DNA of 64,000 nt, from assembly GCA_022820485.1 (NCBI GenBank), contig JAJEFJ010000008.1, positions 1 through 64,000 of the forward strand. Direction: 5' to 3'. Source of the DNA: Candidatus Latescibacterota bacterium (GTDB lineage Bacteria > Latescibacterota > UBA2968 > UBA8231). The position numbers and the translations under genes are program-made. The notes under the pieces were generated by a model. That model did not search any database. It had not been told where the DNA came from and saw nothing but the letters and a program-made list of their open reading frames with translations. Of this stretch, positions 1-7,300 are shown piece after piece. The stretch's first letter is position 1. Each line of letters begins with the position of its first letter.

Positions 1-122
1 CCTTGCATGAGGGCTTTCTTTAGCATATGAATAAGCATGGTGCGGCTCCTGTATTTAGGATTTAGATGCAATCTTCGGCGATTACAAATAAAACCTAAAG
101 CAGGGCCGTACCACAACTTAGA

Positions 123-443
123 TTACTGTCGTGTACTTAGATCTTGACCTAAAGTGGTACAACCAAGCTTAATCGCTTCTCCTATGGTAACTCCGCTTCC
201 CATGAAAGGGTCAAAAATTACAGTTTTAGCAAAATCGTTCTTCCCATAGAAGCATTTCCAGAAGTCCTCTCCTTCGTCGAGACATGCGCCCAGCAAAACA
301 CCCCGAAAAACAGAACCCAATCTACGCGCCCACCATATATGGATGTAATAGACTGGACGATGGACCTCTTTTCTCCACGATTCGGCCTCTGCAATCACGG
401 AAAGACGAGCATACGGAAAATCGTTCTCTATGAGTCGGGGCAT
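123..443 (-). pseudogene. Truncated DNA methyltransferase (DUF1156-like N-terminus)
   Basis: The 106-residue product starts like the DUF1156 / adenine-specific DNA methylase family: an early MPRLIEND segment, a WWARR motif near residue 39, then the SAM-binding motif I as FDPFMGSGVTIGEA (about residues 77-90). In intact members this continues as GxDxNPxA and several hundred more residues. Here it reads GQDLSTRQ and stops. The start is supported by GGAGTAAAGG directly upstream of the ATG at 443. The catalytic DPPY/NPPY motif and the whole target-recognition part are missing, so no activity is expected. The sequence from here to the left edge is AT-richer than the neighbours and carries no continuation in any frame I could follow, though the rest could lie beyond the window. 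I infer a relic of a transferred modification gene. Confidence 0.6.
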
Positions 444-497
444 CCTTTACTCCGGGAGTATAATACACCGCGAGGGGCCTATCTCCGTCTCACGTCC

Positions 498-1622
498 CTA
501 CTCCATCGGCACCAGCCGCAAAATCCGCCCTGGGTCTTCCACTGCGAGATAGATCGCGCCGTCCGGCCCTGTCTGCACGTCGCGCATCCGCGATTCGCCT
601 TGGTATGCGATCTCGTCGTGTACTACTTCTGTGCCCGCCAGTCGCAGTCGGTGCAGGCGGTTGAAGCGCAGCGAGGTCACGAGCAAGTCGTTTTGCCAGT
701 TGCCGAAGCGATCACCGGTGTAAAAGTCAATGCCGCAGACTGCTATTGACGGCACCCAATAGGTCTGCGGCTGCTCCATGCCGTCGGCGTGGGTTTGGTC
801 GGTGATGGGCGTGCCGTCGTAGTTGATGCCGTAGGTTATGGCCGGCCAGCCGTAGTTTAGGCCGCGCTGCACGAGGTTGAGCTCATCGCCGCCCTTGGGG
901 CCGTGCTCGGCTGCCCACAGTTGGTCGGTCTCCGGGTGCATGGCCATGCCTTGGGGGTTGCGGTGGCCGTAAGACCAGATCGACGCAATGGCTCCGTTGA
1001 GTCTGACGAAAGGGTTGTCGGATGGGACGCCGCCACCGTCGTGCAAGCGGTGGATTTTGCCGTTGGGCAGCTTCACGTTCTGGGCGAGGGGACGCTGGCC
1101 GCGGTCGCCGATCGCATGGTACAGATAGCCTTCGCGGTCAAAGACGATGCGCGAGCCGTAGTGGTGAGAGTGCCGAGTGTAGAATTGATCTGGGACGCGA
1201 TGAATCATTTCTACATCGATCAACTCTTCGCCTTGCAGTCGTCCGCGGCTGATGGCCGTATAGCTCAACATGCCGCCTAGCGGACCGGGCAGAGGATCCG
1301 AGTAACTGAGGTAAATCCAGCCGGTCTCCGCGTATTGGGGGTGCAAGGCCACGTCCATCAGCCCGCCCTGTCCCTTGGCGAGCACCTTGGGCACGCCGTT
1401 GATGGGCGGCGAAACTGCGCCATCGGTGCCAATGATGCGCAGTTGTCCCTCGCGCTCGGTGACCAACAAGCGTCCATCGGGCAGAAACGCGAGGCCCCAC
1501 GGCACACCCAAGCCGGTGGCAAAGGTCTCGACGCGAAAGGTGTGTTCCTCGGATTGGACGATCTGTTGGGCTGAGGCGTCTCCTACGACAGCGAGAATGC
1601 AAAGCAAAACGCCGTATTTCAT
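498..1622 (-). CDS. PQQ-dependent sugar dehydrogenase (soluble aldose / glucose-sorbosone type)
   Basis: A 374-residue periplasmic beta-propeller oxidoreductase that would oxidise aldose sugars with PQQ as cofactor. A signal peptide (cleavage after DASA, residue 18) is followed by family motifs: GVPWGLAFLPDGRLLVTER (39-57), HPQYAETG (94-101), HYGSRIVFD (154-162, including the usual catalytic His region), GDRGQR (172-177), SYGHRNPQG (217-225) and EHGPKGGDELN (239-249) with NYGWP after it. Length fits YliI/Asd-type enzymes. GAGGAAAG lies just before the ATG. No PQQ biosynthesis genes are in the window. The next gene upstream on the strand is an orphan RHH protein, 35 bases away. The assignment to the glucose/sorbosone dehydrogenase family is firm; the actual substrate cannot be read from sequence. 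Confidence 0.9.
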   Translation of the reverse strand: MKYGVLLCILAVVGDASAQQIVQSEEHTFRVETFATGLGVPWGLAFLPDGRLLVTEREGQLRIIGTDGAVSPPINGVPKVLAKGQGGLMDVALHPQYAETGWIYLSYSDPLPGPLGGMLSYTAISRGRLQGEELIDVEMIHRVPDQFYTRHSHHYGSRIVFDREGYLYHAIGDRGQRPLAQNVKLPNGKIHRLHDGGGVPSDNPFVRLNGAIASIWSYGHRNPQGMAMHPETDQLWAAEHGPKGGDELNLVQRGLNYGWPAITYGINYDGTPITDQTHADGMEQPQTYWVPSIAVCGIDFYTGDRFGNWQNDLLVTSLRFNRLHRLRLAGTEVVHDEIAYQGESRMRDVQTGPDGAIYLAVEDPGRILRLVPME

Positions 1623-1653
1623 GTTTCTTTCCTCAATGATAGTGGTCAGTGGG
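1620..1653. repeat. Imperfect direct repeat, copy 1
   Basis: This 34-base stretch matches 1952-1985 at about 26 positions: the first 10 bases are identical and the last 14 differ at one base, with a diverged middle. It covers the start codon and leader of the PQQ dehydrogenase gene. The RHH gene lies exactly between the two copies. Confidence 0.45.
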
Positions 1654-1657
1654 CCGC

Positions 1658-1897
1658 TCAGCTTACCTGTACGCGCTGGGCTTCTGCATCAGCCAAACCC
1701 CGCTCGATACCGGCATTCAGGCTGCGGTTGGCGCGAATTTCTTCCATCTCGAATTCATCCACATATTCCTCGCGCTCCAGATAGCGCAAAACCGCAGTTT
1801 CGATGAAGTTAGGCAGCGGGCGGTTATCGCGTTCAGCCATGACGCGAAAGCGCTGGTACACGGCGTCATCGAGACGAAGGGTGACCGTTTTGGACAT
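1658..1897 (-). CDS. Ribbon-helix-helix (CopG/RelB-like) antitoxin-type protein
   Basis: A 79-residue protein with the ribbon-helix-helix pattern: a basic beta strand KTVTLRLDD (residues 3-11), then two helices (AVYQRFRVMAERDNR; PLPNFIETAVLRYLE), then an acidic helical tail. Such proteins dimerise, bind operator DNA through the strand and usually neutralise a RelE/ParE or PIN toxin through the tail. GGAGG sits 8 bases before the ATG, so the start is good. No toxin is found on either side: downstream is a sugar dehydrogenase, upstream a short gap and a cytochrome. It is therefore an orphan antitoxin or a stand-alone repressor. The gene sits between two imperfect direct repeats, which may mean it arrived as an insertion. 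Confidence 0.75.
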   Translation of the reverse strand: MSKTVTLRLDDAVYQRFRVMAERDNRPLPNFIETAVLRYLEREEYVDEFEMEEIRANRSLNAGIERGLADAEAQRVQVS

Positions 1898-1951
1898 GAC
1901 GAACCTCCAGTTAGGCGATCTAGTGTCGCGGATGAAATTTCCTCAAAATCT

Positions 1952-1985
1952 CATGTTTCTTCTCGTTGCAATAGTGGTTAGTGGG
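1952..1985. repeat. Imperfect direct repeat, copy 2
   Basis: Partner of 1620-1653, on the other side of the RHH gene. On the minus strand it looks like a diverged copy of the dehydrogenase leader and ATG, followed by an open frame that does not continue into a gene. Confidence 0.45.
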
Positions 1986-2011
1986 AAACTGATCACTCGC
2001 CGCTACCACTA

Positions 2012-2356
2012 CTAGTCCTCGGCCTCTCGCATCAGGCGCACCAATGCTTCAACTTGGGCTGCGTCCATTACCGCGCCAAATCCGGGCATGCCGTCCTCGG
2101 GAATTCCTACGGCAATGCTTGCGAAGATGTCCGCGTCACTTGCGCCGTAGTCCCAGCGGCCGTCAATCAGGCTGCTGGCCATACCTCCGTCCATGGCGGG
2201 ACCGTGGCAGTCGGCACAGTAGTAGGCGTAGTGGGCTGTCGCCGTGGCCGTGGTTGGCGATTCTGCTGGCGGAGGCTGCCGGCCCCAACTGCCGCAGCAA
2301 ACCATGCTCAGGGACAGGCTGCAAAAGAATGCGCGCCGCCATGCGCTAGCGGTCAT
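2012..2356 (-). CDS. Small class I cytochrome c lipoprotein
   Basis: A 114-residue secreted c-type cytochrome. The N-terminus is a hydrophobic signal ending in a cysteine pair (residues 20-21), so it is probably lipid-anchored. A Pro/Ala/Thr linker follows, then the haem-binding motif CADCH (47-51) and the probable axial methionine in GMPGF (Met90). The C-terminal helix AQVEALVRLMRE is typical of class I cytochromes. It lies 8 bases after the aminotransferase stop in the same direction, so the two may be co-transcribed, but no functional link is obvious. It may pass electrons from a periplasmic dehydrogenase such as the PQQ enzyme just downstream; that is inference. The ribosome-binding site is weak. 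Confidence 0.8.
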   Translation of the reverse strand: MTASAWRRAFFCSLSLSMVCCGSWGRQPPPAESPTTATATAHYAYYCADCHGPAMDGGMASSLIDGRWDYGASDADIFASIAVGIPEDGMPGFGAVMDAAQVEALVRLMREAED

Positions 2357-2364
2357 GCGGGACG

Positions 2365-3702
2365 TTACAGCACCTGCACCACCTCGCGCACCCCCTGCAC
2401 CAGCGCGTCGATGTGGTGAGTCTCGGTCGCCAGCGACACATTGCCGCCCGTCCGCGTGTACAGCCCCCTGTTGAGCAGAGCGAAGAACAACCAGCGGTGC
2501 ATCTGCGCGTCGTCCTGCGCTGCTGCGCGAAAATTGCGCGGTGACTGTTCGAGGAAATACAGCCGGAATATGGACCCGGCTACGACCACCTGCACGGCGA
2601 CTCCAGCTTCGCCAAACGCAGCCTCCAACCCTTCAGCCGCCCGCTGCGCCAGCCCTTCCATTTGCTCGTACGCCTCGGGGGTCAGCGCTTGGAGCGTCTG
2701 CAAGCCGGCGGCTAGGGCGATGGGATTGGCGTTGAAGGTCCCGGACTGTTGAATCTGCGGCCCGTCGGCTGGATCGTATAGGGCCATGGCGTCGGCGCGG
2801 CCGCCGAAGGCCGCACCGGGCGTTCCTCCGGCGATTACCTTGCCCAAACAGATCAGATCGGGTCGCACTTGATAAGCCGTATGCGTCCCACCTGGACCGA
2901 AGCGGAAGCTGACGATTTCGTCAAAGACCAGTAGGGCCCCGGCACGGGTGGTCGCCTCGCGCAGGCTCGATAGAAAACCGGGCTCTGGCAGCGCCAGTCC
3001 GGCGGCTGTGGAGAGCGGATCCACGATCACGGCGGCTAGGTCTTGGGCGTGGTCGCCGATGATCTCGGCGCAGGCTGCCGCGTCGTTGAACGGCAGCACG
3101 ACCACTTCGTCGAGGGTGTGGGCCATCAGCCCGGCCGAAGAGGCCACGCCCTGCGGCTTGCTAACTGGCCCCAACTCCGGGCCCAGCGGCGGCAAGTAAC
3201 TCACCAGCGCGCTGTCGTCTATGCCGTGATAGGCTCCCTCGAATTTGGCGATCTTGGTGCACCCAGTATGTGCCCGTGCCACGCGCAAGGCGTTGAGCAC
3301 GGCCTCGGTGCCCGAAGAGCAAAAGCGCATTTTTTCCAGTGCGGGCATGCGCGCGCGGAGCACCTCGGCCATTTCTACTTCGAGGACGAGGGGCCGCGAA
3401 AACCCAGTGCCAAGGGCGATTTGTTCCTGTAGGGCAGTGACGATGGCGGGATGGGCGTGGCCCAAGGGTAGGGCCGTGTTGTTGTTGACGAAGTCGGTCA
3501 GGCGGTGGCCGTCGATGTCGTAGAGATAGGCCCCCTCGCCGCGGTCGGCGTAGAGGGGAAAAGGATCAATGTGGACGCCAGTGCGCGTGTTGCCGCCCGG
3601 CAGCGATTGCTTGGCTCGCGCAAACATCGCTTGCGAGCGGGGATTGCGCACTGCGTACGCGGCGATTTCCTCGTCGAGCAAAGCCTTGATTTCTCGTGCC
3701 AT
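2365..3702 (-). CDS. Class III PLP-dependent aminotransferase (glutamate-1-semialdehyde aminomutase-like)
   Basis: A 445-residue fold-type I PLP enzyme. Family landmarks are SSGTEA (129-134, phosphate-binding), YHG near 158, DEIVSFR (261-267, the Asp that contacts the pyridine nitrogen) and LGKVIAGG with the Schiff-base lysine at Lys288. NANPIALAAGLQTL is also typical of HemL-like enzymes. It resembles glutamate-1-semialdehyde 2,1-aminomutase, but HemL-like proteins in a non-haem context are often other aminotransferases, so I do not give it the hemL symbol. It starts about 70 bases beyond the tRNA-Pro gene on the same strand and runs into the cytochrome c gene. Length is normal and no key residue is missing. 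Confidence 0.88.
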   Translation of the reverse strand: MAREIKALLDEEIAAYAVRNPRSQAMFARAKQSLPGGNTRTGVHIDPFPLYADRGEGAYLYDIDGHRLTDFVNNNTALPLGHAHPAIVTALQEQIALGTGFSRPLVLEVEMAEVLRARMPALEKMRFCSSGTEAVLNALRVARAHTGCTKIAKFEGAYHGIDDSALVSYLPPLGPELGPVSKPQGVASSAGLMAHTLDEVVVLPFNDAAACAEIIGDHAQDLAAVIVDPLSTAAGLALPEPGFLSSLREATTRAGALLVFDEIVSFRFGPGGTHTAYQVRPDLICLGKVIAGGTPGAAFGGRADAMALYDPADGPQIQQSGTFNANPIALAAGLQTLQALTPEAYEQMEGLAQRAAEGLEAAFGEAGVAVQVVVAGSIFRLYFLEQSPRNFRAAAQDDAQMHRWLFFALLNRGLYTRTGGNVSLATETHHIDALVQGVREVVQVL

Positions 3703-3771
3703 GGTTCATCCTTGCCGTGAAGGGAGTGCGAATTTCGCTGTGCGAAGGGAAGGGTGCTGGAGGGAAAGTAG

Positions 3772-3849
3772 TGGTCGGGGTGGTCGGATTCGAACCGACG
3801 ACATCCTGCTCCCAAAGCAGGTGCGCTGACCGGACTGCGCCACACCCCG
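3772..3849 (-). tRNA. tRNA-Pro (TGG anticodon)
   Basis: Read on the minus strand this folds as a full cloverleaf: acceptor CGGGGTG with CACCCCG, D arm GCGC/GCGC, anticodon arm CCTGC-TTTGGGA-GCAGG, and T arm GTCGG-TTCGAAT-CCGAC. The anticodon is TGG, so it decodes CCA and related proline codons. The 3' CCA is encoded (3772-3774). Total length is 78 with no intron. Confidence 0.96.
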
Positions 3850-3896
3850 ACTCACTGCAAAAAATAGAGATAGCTATGCGCGATGGCAATAACGGC

Positions 3897-4712
3897 TCAA
3901 GGGCGGTGGGCGTTGATGGCGTCGCGCAGGGTTAGGGTTGCCTGCCGCGCCGCAGCCACGAAATCGCTGTCTTGGGAGGCGTAGAGGATGCCGCGCGAGG
4001 AGTTTATGAGGATGCCCGCTCCGTGGGCGTCGCAGCCGTTTTTGACCGCTAGCTCTATAGAGCCGCCTTGTGCGCCGACACCGGGCATTAGCAAGGGTAT
4101 GTCCGGCGCTAGGGAGCGGAAGTGAGTCAGGTGCTCGGGTTGGGTCGCGCCGACGACTAGGCCGATGTTGTTGGCCGCGTTCCACTCGTGGGCCTTGGCA
4201 ATGACGCGCTCGTATAGGGGCCGATTGCCCATGAGTTGTTTTTCAAAGTCGTCGGCCCCTGGGTTGGAGGTCAGGCAGACGAGAAAGGTGGTGCGGTCTT
4301 GGTACGCGATGAAGGGCGCGACGCAATCGTGGCCCATATAGGGATTCACCGTTAGCGCGTCGCAGCCGAGGACCTCGTAGAAGGTGCGGACATATTGCGC
4401 GGCTACATTGCCCATGTCGCCGACCTTGGCGTCAATGAGCACCGGGATGTCCTCGGGGATGTGGCCAAGGGTGCGTTGGAGCGTGGCAAAGCCGCTCGCG
4501 CCGAGGGCGTTGTAGAAAGCGAAGTTGGGCTTGTAGCAGGAGACGAGGTCGCAGGTGGCGTCGATGATTTGCTGGTTGAAGTAGAGGACCGGATCGGCTT
4601 TGGCGCGGACGCTGGCAGGTAGCTGCGCGGGATCGGTATCTAGGCCGACGCAGACCAGCGAGTTATTCTTGGAGATCGCTTGGTTCCATTTCTCCGTAAA
4701 ACTCAAACTCAT
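3897..4712 (-). CDS. pyrF: Orotidine 5'-phosphate decarboxylase (group 2)
   Basis: A 271-residue cytosolic enzyme converting OMP to UMP, the last step of de novo UMP synthesis. The group 2 pattern is clear: VCVGLDTDP (20-28), CYKPN (59-63), the catalytic DxKxxD motif as DAKVGD (Asp94, Lys96, Asp99), LTVNPYMG, and the phosphate-binding PGVGAQGG near the C-terminus. Many homologues read DAKRGDIGNTA, so Val after the catalytic Lys is a small departure, but the essential residues remain. No methionine lies between residue 1 and VCVGLD, so the start at 4712 is forced. This makes the gene overlap the upstream gene by 50 bases, which suggests translational coupling. tRNA-Pro follows downstream. Confidence 0.94.
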   Translation of the reverse strand: MSLSFTEKWNQAISKNNSLVCVGLDTDPAQLPASVRAKADPVLYFNQQIIDATCDLVSCYKPNFAFYNALGASGFATLQRTLGHIPEDIPVLIDAKVGDMGNVAAQYVRTFYEVLGCDALTVNPYMGHDCVAPFIAYQDRTTFLVCLTSNPGADDFEKQLMGNRPLYERVIAKAHEWNAANNIGLVVGATQPEHLTHFRSLAPDIPLLMPGVGAQGGSIELAVKNGCDAHGAGILINSSRGILYASQDSDFVAAARQATLTLRDAINAHRP

Positions 4713-5961
4713 TTTCCATTCCTTCTAAGATGAAAGTGTCCGTATAGGTAGAATCGAAATAGGCGTCATCGAAGGCCGCTGGCGCGGGGCCAAGGAGGAA
4801 GGTCACCCGGCCTTGGCGCAAGAAGTCGCCGACCTCGTCGGCTTGCAGCACTTGGACGGCATCAAAGTTGTCGAGGACGGCGTCGCCCGAGTAGCGGCCA
4901 GCCGTGCCTGTGGCCCTGACGACGAAAGGGTTGGCCTCTTCCCCACCGAGCCGTTCGCTGGTGTAAGCGCGGTTGATGTCGTCGTCGTAGCCGGCGACTC
5001 CGTAGTCTGTTGCGAGGCTGCGGCCCACAGTGGCCGCGCCGTGAATAACGTGCCCAGCTGCGCTGAGCACCCGTGGCGCTATGCTCGGTTGCAGCCCGAG
5101 ACCGCGGACATCGACGAGCAGGCCGGTATAGGGTGCTTCGGGCACGAAAAATACGAGCGCGTCGTCTGCCGCGAGTGAATCGGCGGTAGTGGGCGTTGTC
5201 AGCGAGTCGGGGGTGTTTACTGCGAGGGAGTCAAGGGAATCGGCGGTCGCGGACGCTGCGAGGGAGTCGAAGGTAGTGGGCGTCGTTAGCGAATCGGCGA
5301 TGGCGGGTGCTGTAAGTGAATCGGCGACGACTGGCATTGCAAGCGAATCGGCGGTGGCTGGTCTGGCGAGCGAGTCGGTGGTGATTCGTGCTGTCAGCGA
5401 ATCGGCGACGACTGGCACTGCGAGTGAATCGGCGATGGCTGGTCCGGCGAGTGAATCGGTGCTAACGAATGCTGTAAGCGAATCCGGGGTCGTTGGTACT
5501 GCGGGGGAGTCGTCGAAGTGGCTCAGATCGTGCGATCTTGGGTCTATAGGCTCAACCTCGGGCAGCACCGCCGCCGCGAAATCGCCTAGCAGAAGCAGCC
5601 GCACAGCGATGCGATAGCGTCCTTGGTCCGCGCTTTGCGAGCCAATGGCCACGCGGACGAAGTCTTGAAAGTCGCGATCGGGGCCAGCGTCTTGCAGTTG
5701 GGTGTCGGCGTTGAGGCGCACTTGGCCGATGAGTGCGCGCATGTTGCGGAAGGCCGCGTCTCGGGCATTGCGCAACCCGTGGAGCCGCTGCTGCACGGGG
5801 TCGGTGATTGCCTCGGGCGCGGTGCCATCGCCATAGGCGAAGAGCGCGTGTTGCGTCCAGTCAATATAACCCTCGGCTAGCGGCTCGATTGCGTAGCGTT
5901 CGGGTTGTTGGGCGGGCAGTCGCGCGGCAATCAACACCAGCGCGGCGATCAGAGGGAACAT
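4663..5961 (-). CDS. Secreted LPP20-like protein with DSL-repeat linker
   Basis: A 432-residue exported protein. A signal peptide (residues 1-18, ending LPAQQ) precedes an N-terminal domain of about 130 residues that I do not recognise. A low-complexity linker of about 113 residues follows, made of 9-residue units each containing DSL. The C-terminal domain (about 275-400) reads YTGLLVDVRGLGLQPSIAPR, then GYDDDINRA and NPFVVRATG, and a final FLRQGRVTFLLG. I know this arrangement from LPP20-type secreted proteins of Gram-negatives, whose function is poorly defined. The tail is strongly acidic. The gene overlaps pyrF by 50 bases and lies directly downstream of the RNase P RNA terminator. The domain call is by pattern memory and is moderate; the repeat is directly visible. 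Confidence 0.65.
   Translation of the reverse strand: MFPLIAALVLIAARLPAQQPERYAIEPLAEGYIDWTQHALFAYGDGTAPEAITDPVQQRLHGLRNARDAAFRNMRALIGQVRLNADTQLQDAGPDRDFQDFVRVAIGSQSADQGRYRIAVRLLLLGDFAAAVLPEVEPIDPRSHDLSHFDDSPAVPTTPDSLTAFVSTDSLAGPAIADSLAVPVVADSLTARITTDSLARPATADSLAMPVVADSLTAPAIADSLTTPTTFDSLAASATADSLDSLAVNTPDSLTTPTTADSLAADDALVFFVPEAPYTGLLVDVRGLGLQPSIAPRVLSAAGHVIHGAATVGRSLATDYGVAGYDDDINRAYTSERLGGEEANPFVVRATGTAGRYSGDAVLDNFDAVQVLQADEVGDFLRQGRVTFLLGPAPAAFDDAYFDSTYTDTFILEGMENEFEFYGEMEPSDLQE
5167..5508 (-). repeat. 27-bp coding minisatellite (9-residue DSL units)
   Basis: About twelve imperfect 27-base units encode peptides such as DSLTAPAIA, DSLAVPVVA and DSLTTPTTA. One unit is cut to three residues, giving DSLDSL. 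The Asp-Ser-Leu core is constant while the other positions are small or hydrophobic. It forms the linker of the LPP20-like protein. Copy number is likely to vary between strains. Confidence 0.9.
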
Positions 5962-5970
5962 TAGCTCTCC

Positions 5971-6010
5971 AAAAACAGAAAAATCACCCGGAGCCGCTGG
6001 GCCCCGGGTG
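5971..6010 (-). terminator. Rho-independent terminator of rnpB
   Basis: On the minus strand the stem CACCCGG/CCGGGTG, with further GC pairs, is followed by ATTTTTCTGTTTTT. It begins about 6 bases after the RNase P RNA 3' end, the usual place. Confidence 0.88.
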
Positions 6011-6015
6011 TGGGA

Positions 6016-6383
6016 GAAGTAAGTCTATAAGCCGAGTTCTGTCCACGCACCTGAAGTGCGCTGTGCGGGCATTCATCTGGGGCGGCGGTTGCCCGGCCGC
6101 CTCGGTGCAGCTTACCCGGGAATCTAGCGAGGCGGACCACCTCTTTTCCCCTATTTAGCCTTGCTCCGGATGAGGTTTGCCTTGCCACCTGCGTCGCCGC
6201 AGGTGCGGTGAGCTCTTACCTCGCCTTTTCAACCTTACCCAGCAAGCTGGGCGGTGTGTTTTCTGTGGCACTGTCTGTGGGGTCGCCCCCCCTGGGCGTT
6301 ACCCAGCATCCTGTCCTGTGGAGCTCGGACTTTCCTCACTAGCGGCCACTGAGGACTGCTAGCGCGCCCGCCCGACTCACTGC
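6016..6383 (-). ncRNA. rnpB: RNase P RNA, bacterial class A
   Basis: The catalytic RNA of RNase P, which trims tRNA 5' leaders. On the minus strand it shows the conserved blocks of class A RNAs: GAGGAAAGTCCGAGCTCC near the 5' end (6320-6337) and ACAGAACTCGGCTTATAGAC near the 3' end. The terminal helix P1 pairs GTGAGTC (6374-6380) with GACTTAC (6019-6025). The interior has the usual GGTAAGAGCTCACC-type segment and GC-rich P stems. It begins only 8 bases after the stop codon of the upstream zinc-ribbon gene, so it may be made as part of that transcript as well as from a promoter of its own. The ends are set by P1 and are good to a few bases. Confidence 0.96.
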
Positions 6384-6391
6384 TCCCAAAA

Positions 6392-7102
6392 TCAAACCGA
6401 CTGCTCGTTCCAGACCATAATGGCGCCGCAATTCTCGCAGTAGATGACGCGGTCGCCGACGCGTACCTCGTTGAGTATTTGGGCGGGCATTTGGTAGTAA
6501 CAAGCGCCGCAAGCGTTTCTGTGTATGGCTGCGACGCGAATGCCGCGCCGTCCTTGCTTGCGCTTGTACGTCTTCAGCAATTGGGCATCGATGCTCTCGG
6601 CGACCACCTCGCGACTCTTTTTAACTTCGTCGATTTGTTCCTGCATGGTGCCGAGCTGGCCTTCGAGTTCGTCAATGCGCTCTTGCTCGGCCTCGCGGAC
6701 CTCCTCAAAAGCGCTTTGCTCTTCGTCGATCTGTTCCTGAATTCGCTCTAGCCCTTCCATAGCTTTGAGCGAATGCGTCTCGTGTTCGGCAATGGTCTGT
6801 TTGCAAATCTCGATCTCGCGCTGGAGGGAATCGTATTCCTTGTTGGTGGTCACTACGGCAAAGCGCTCCTCGCGCTCGCGCAGGGTGGCCTTGCCGCTTT
6901 CGATCTCGCGCTCGCAGTGCCGCTGTTGCTTTTCGAACTCCGCGCTCTGGGCCTCTAGATCGCTCAAGACGGACCGCGCTTCTGCTATCCTGCCACGACG
7001 CAGGTTGATTTCAGCGGGATATTTTTCTTTGGCCTCTTTCAGTTCGAAAAGCTTTTTATCGACTTCTTGGAGCTTCAACAGTTGCAACAAACCCTCTTTC
7101 AT
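6392..7102 (-). CDS. Coiled-coil protein with C-terminal C4 zinc ribbon (CT398/DUF164-like)
   Basis: About 236 residues. Most of the protein (roughly residues 5-180) is charged heptad-like sequence rich in Glu, Lys, Arg and Gln, predicted to form a long antiparallel coiled coil. The C-terminus carries a four-cysteine zinc ribbon: CGACYYQMP, then YCENCG about 23 residues later. This matches the conserved bacterial family represented by chlamydial CT398, proposed to act as an adaptor linked to RNA polymerase or secretion; its exact role is not settled. I chose the ATG at 7102 because GAGAGG sits 4 bases upstream. An in-frame ATG at 7129 would add nine residues and lacks such a site. The rnpB gene follows immediately, an order worth noting. 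Confidence 0.85.
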   Translation of the reverse strand: MKEGLLQLLKLQEVDKKLFELKEAKEKYPAEINLRRGRIAEARSVLSDLEAQSAEFEKQQRHCEREIESGKATLREREERFAVVTTNKEYDSLQREIEICKQTIAEHETHSLKAMEGLERIQEQIDEEQSAFEEVREAEQERIDELEGQLGTMQEQIDEVKKSREVVAESIDAQLLKTYKRKQGRRGIRVAAIHRNACGACYYQMPAQILNEVRVGDRVIYCENCGAIMVWNEQSV

Positions 7103-7129
7103 GCGGCCTCTCGTTTCCTGTGGCACCAA

Positions 7130-7159
7130 GCAAAGAAAAAGAGTGCATCAAAGATGCAC
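7130..7159 (-). terminator. Rho-independent terminator downstream of the transketolase operon
   Basis: On the minus strand GTGCATC-TTT-GATGCAC is followed by TCTTTTTCTTTG. It lies about 140 bases after the transketolase C-terminal gene and just before the zinc-ribbon gene, so it separates the two units. The intervening 7163-7300 holds no gene that I can see. Confidence 0.75.
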
Positions 7160-7300
7160 CCTAATGGCTCGTATGAGGTTCTGCTGGTGAACAAACACTC
7201 TGTGTAGCAAGTGAACCCAGTATGTCGCGTCATCAGCAGCTTGTGGCTATCGGTTGCGGTAAATGAGTCTCATTTAATTACGGGCATTTGGATACGGCGG

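Noticed and set aside
5167..5508. Could the regular repeats be a CRISPR array?
   Set aside because: Units are directly adjacent without spacers, are coding and lie in frame. The 12-bp array at 61638 fails for the same reason. No cas gene is present.
5189..5617. Plus-strand frame with regular Ser/Glu/Ala-rich repeats
   Set aside because: It is the complement of the DSL minisatellite on the minus strand, so its repeats come from that array.
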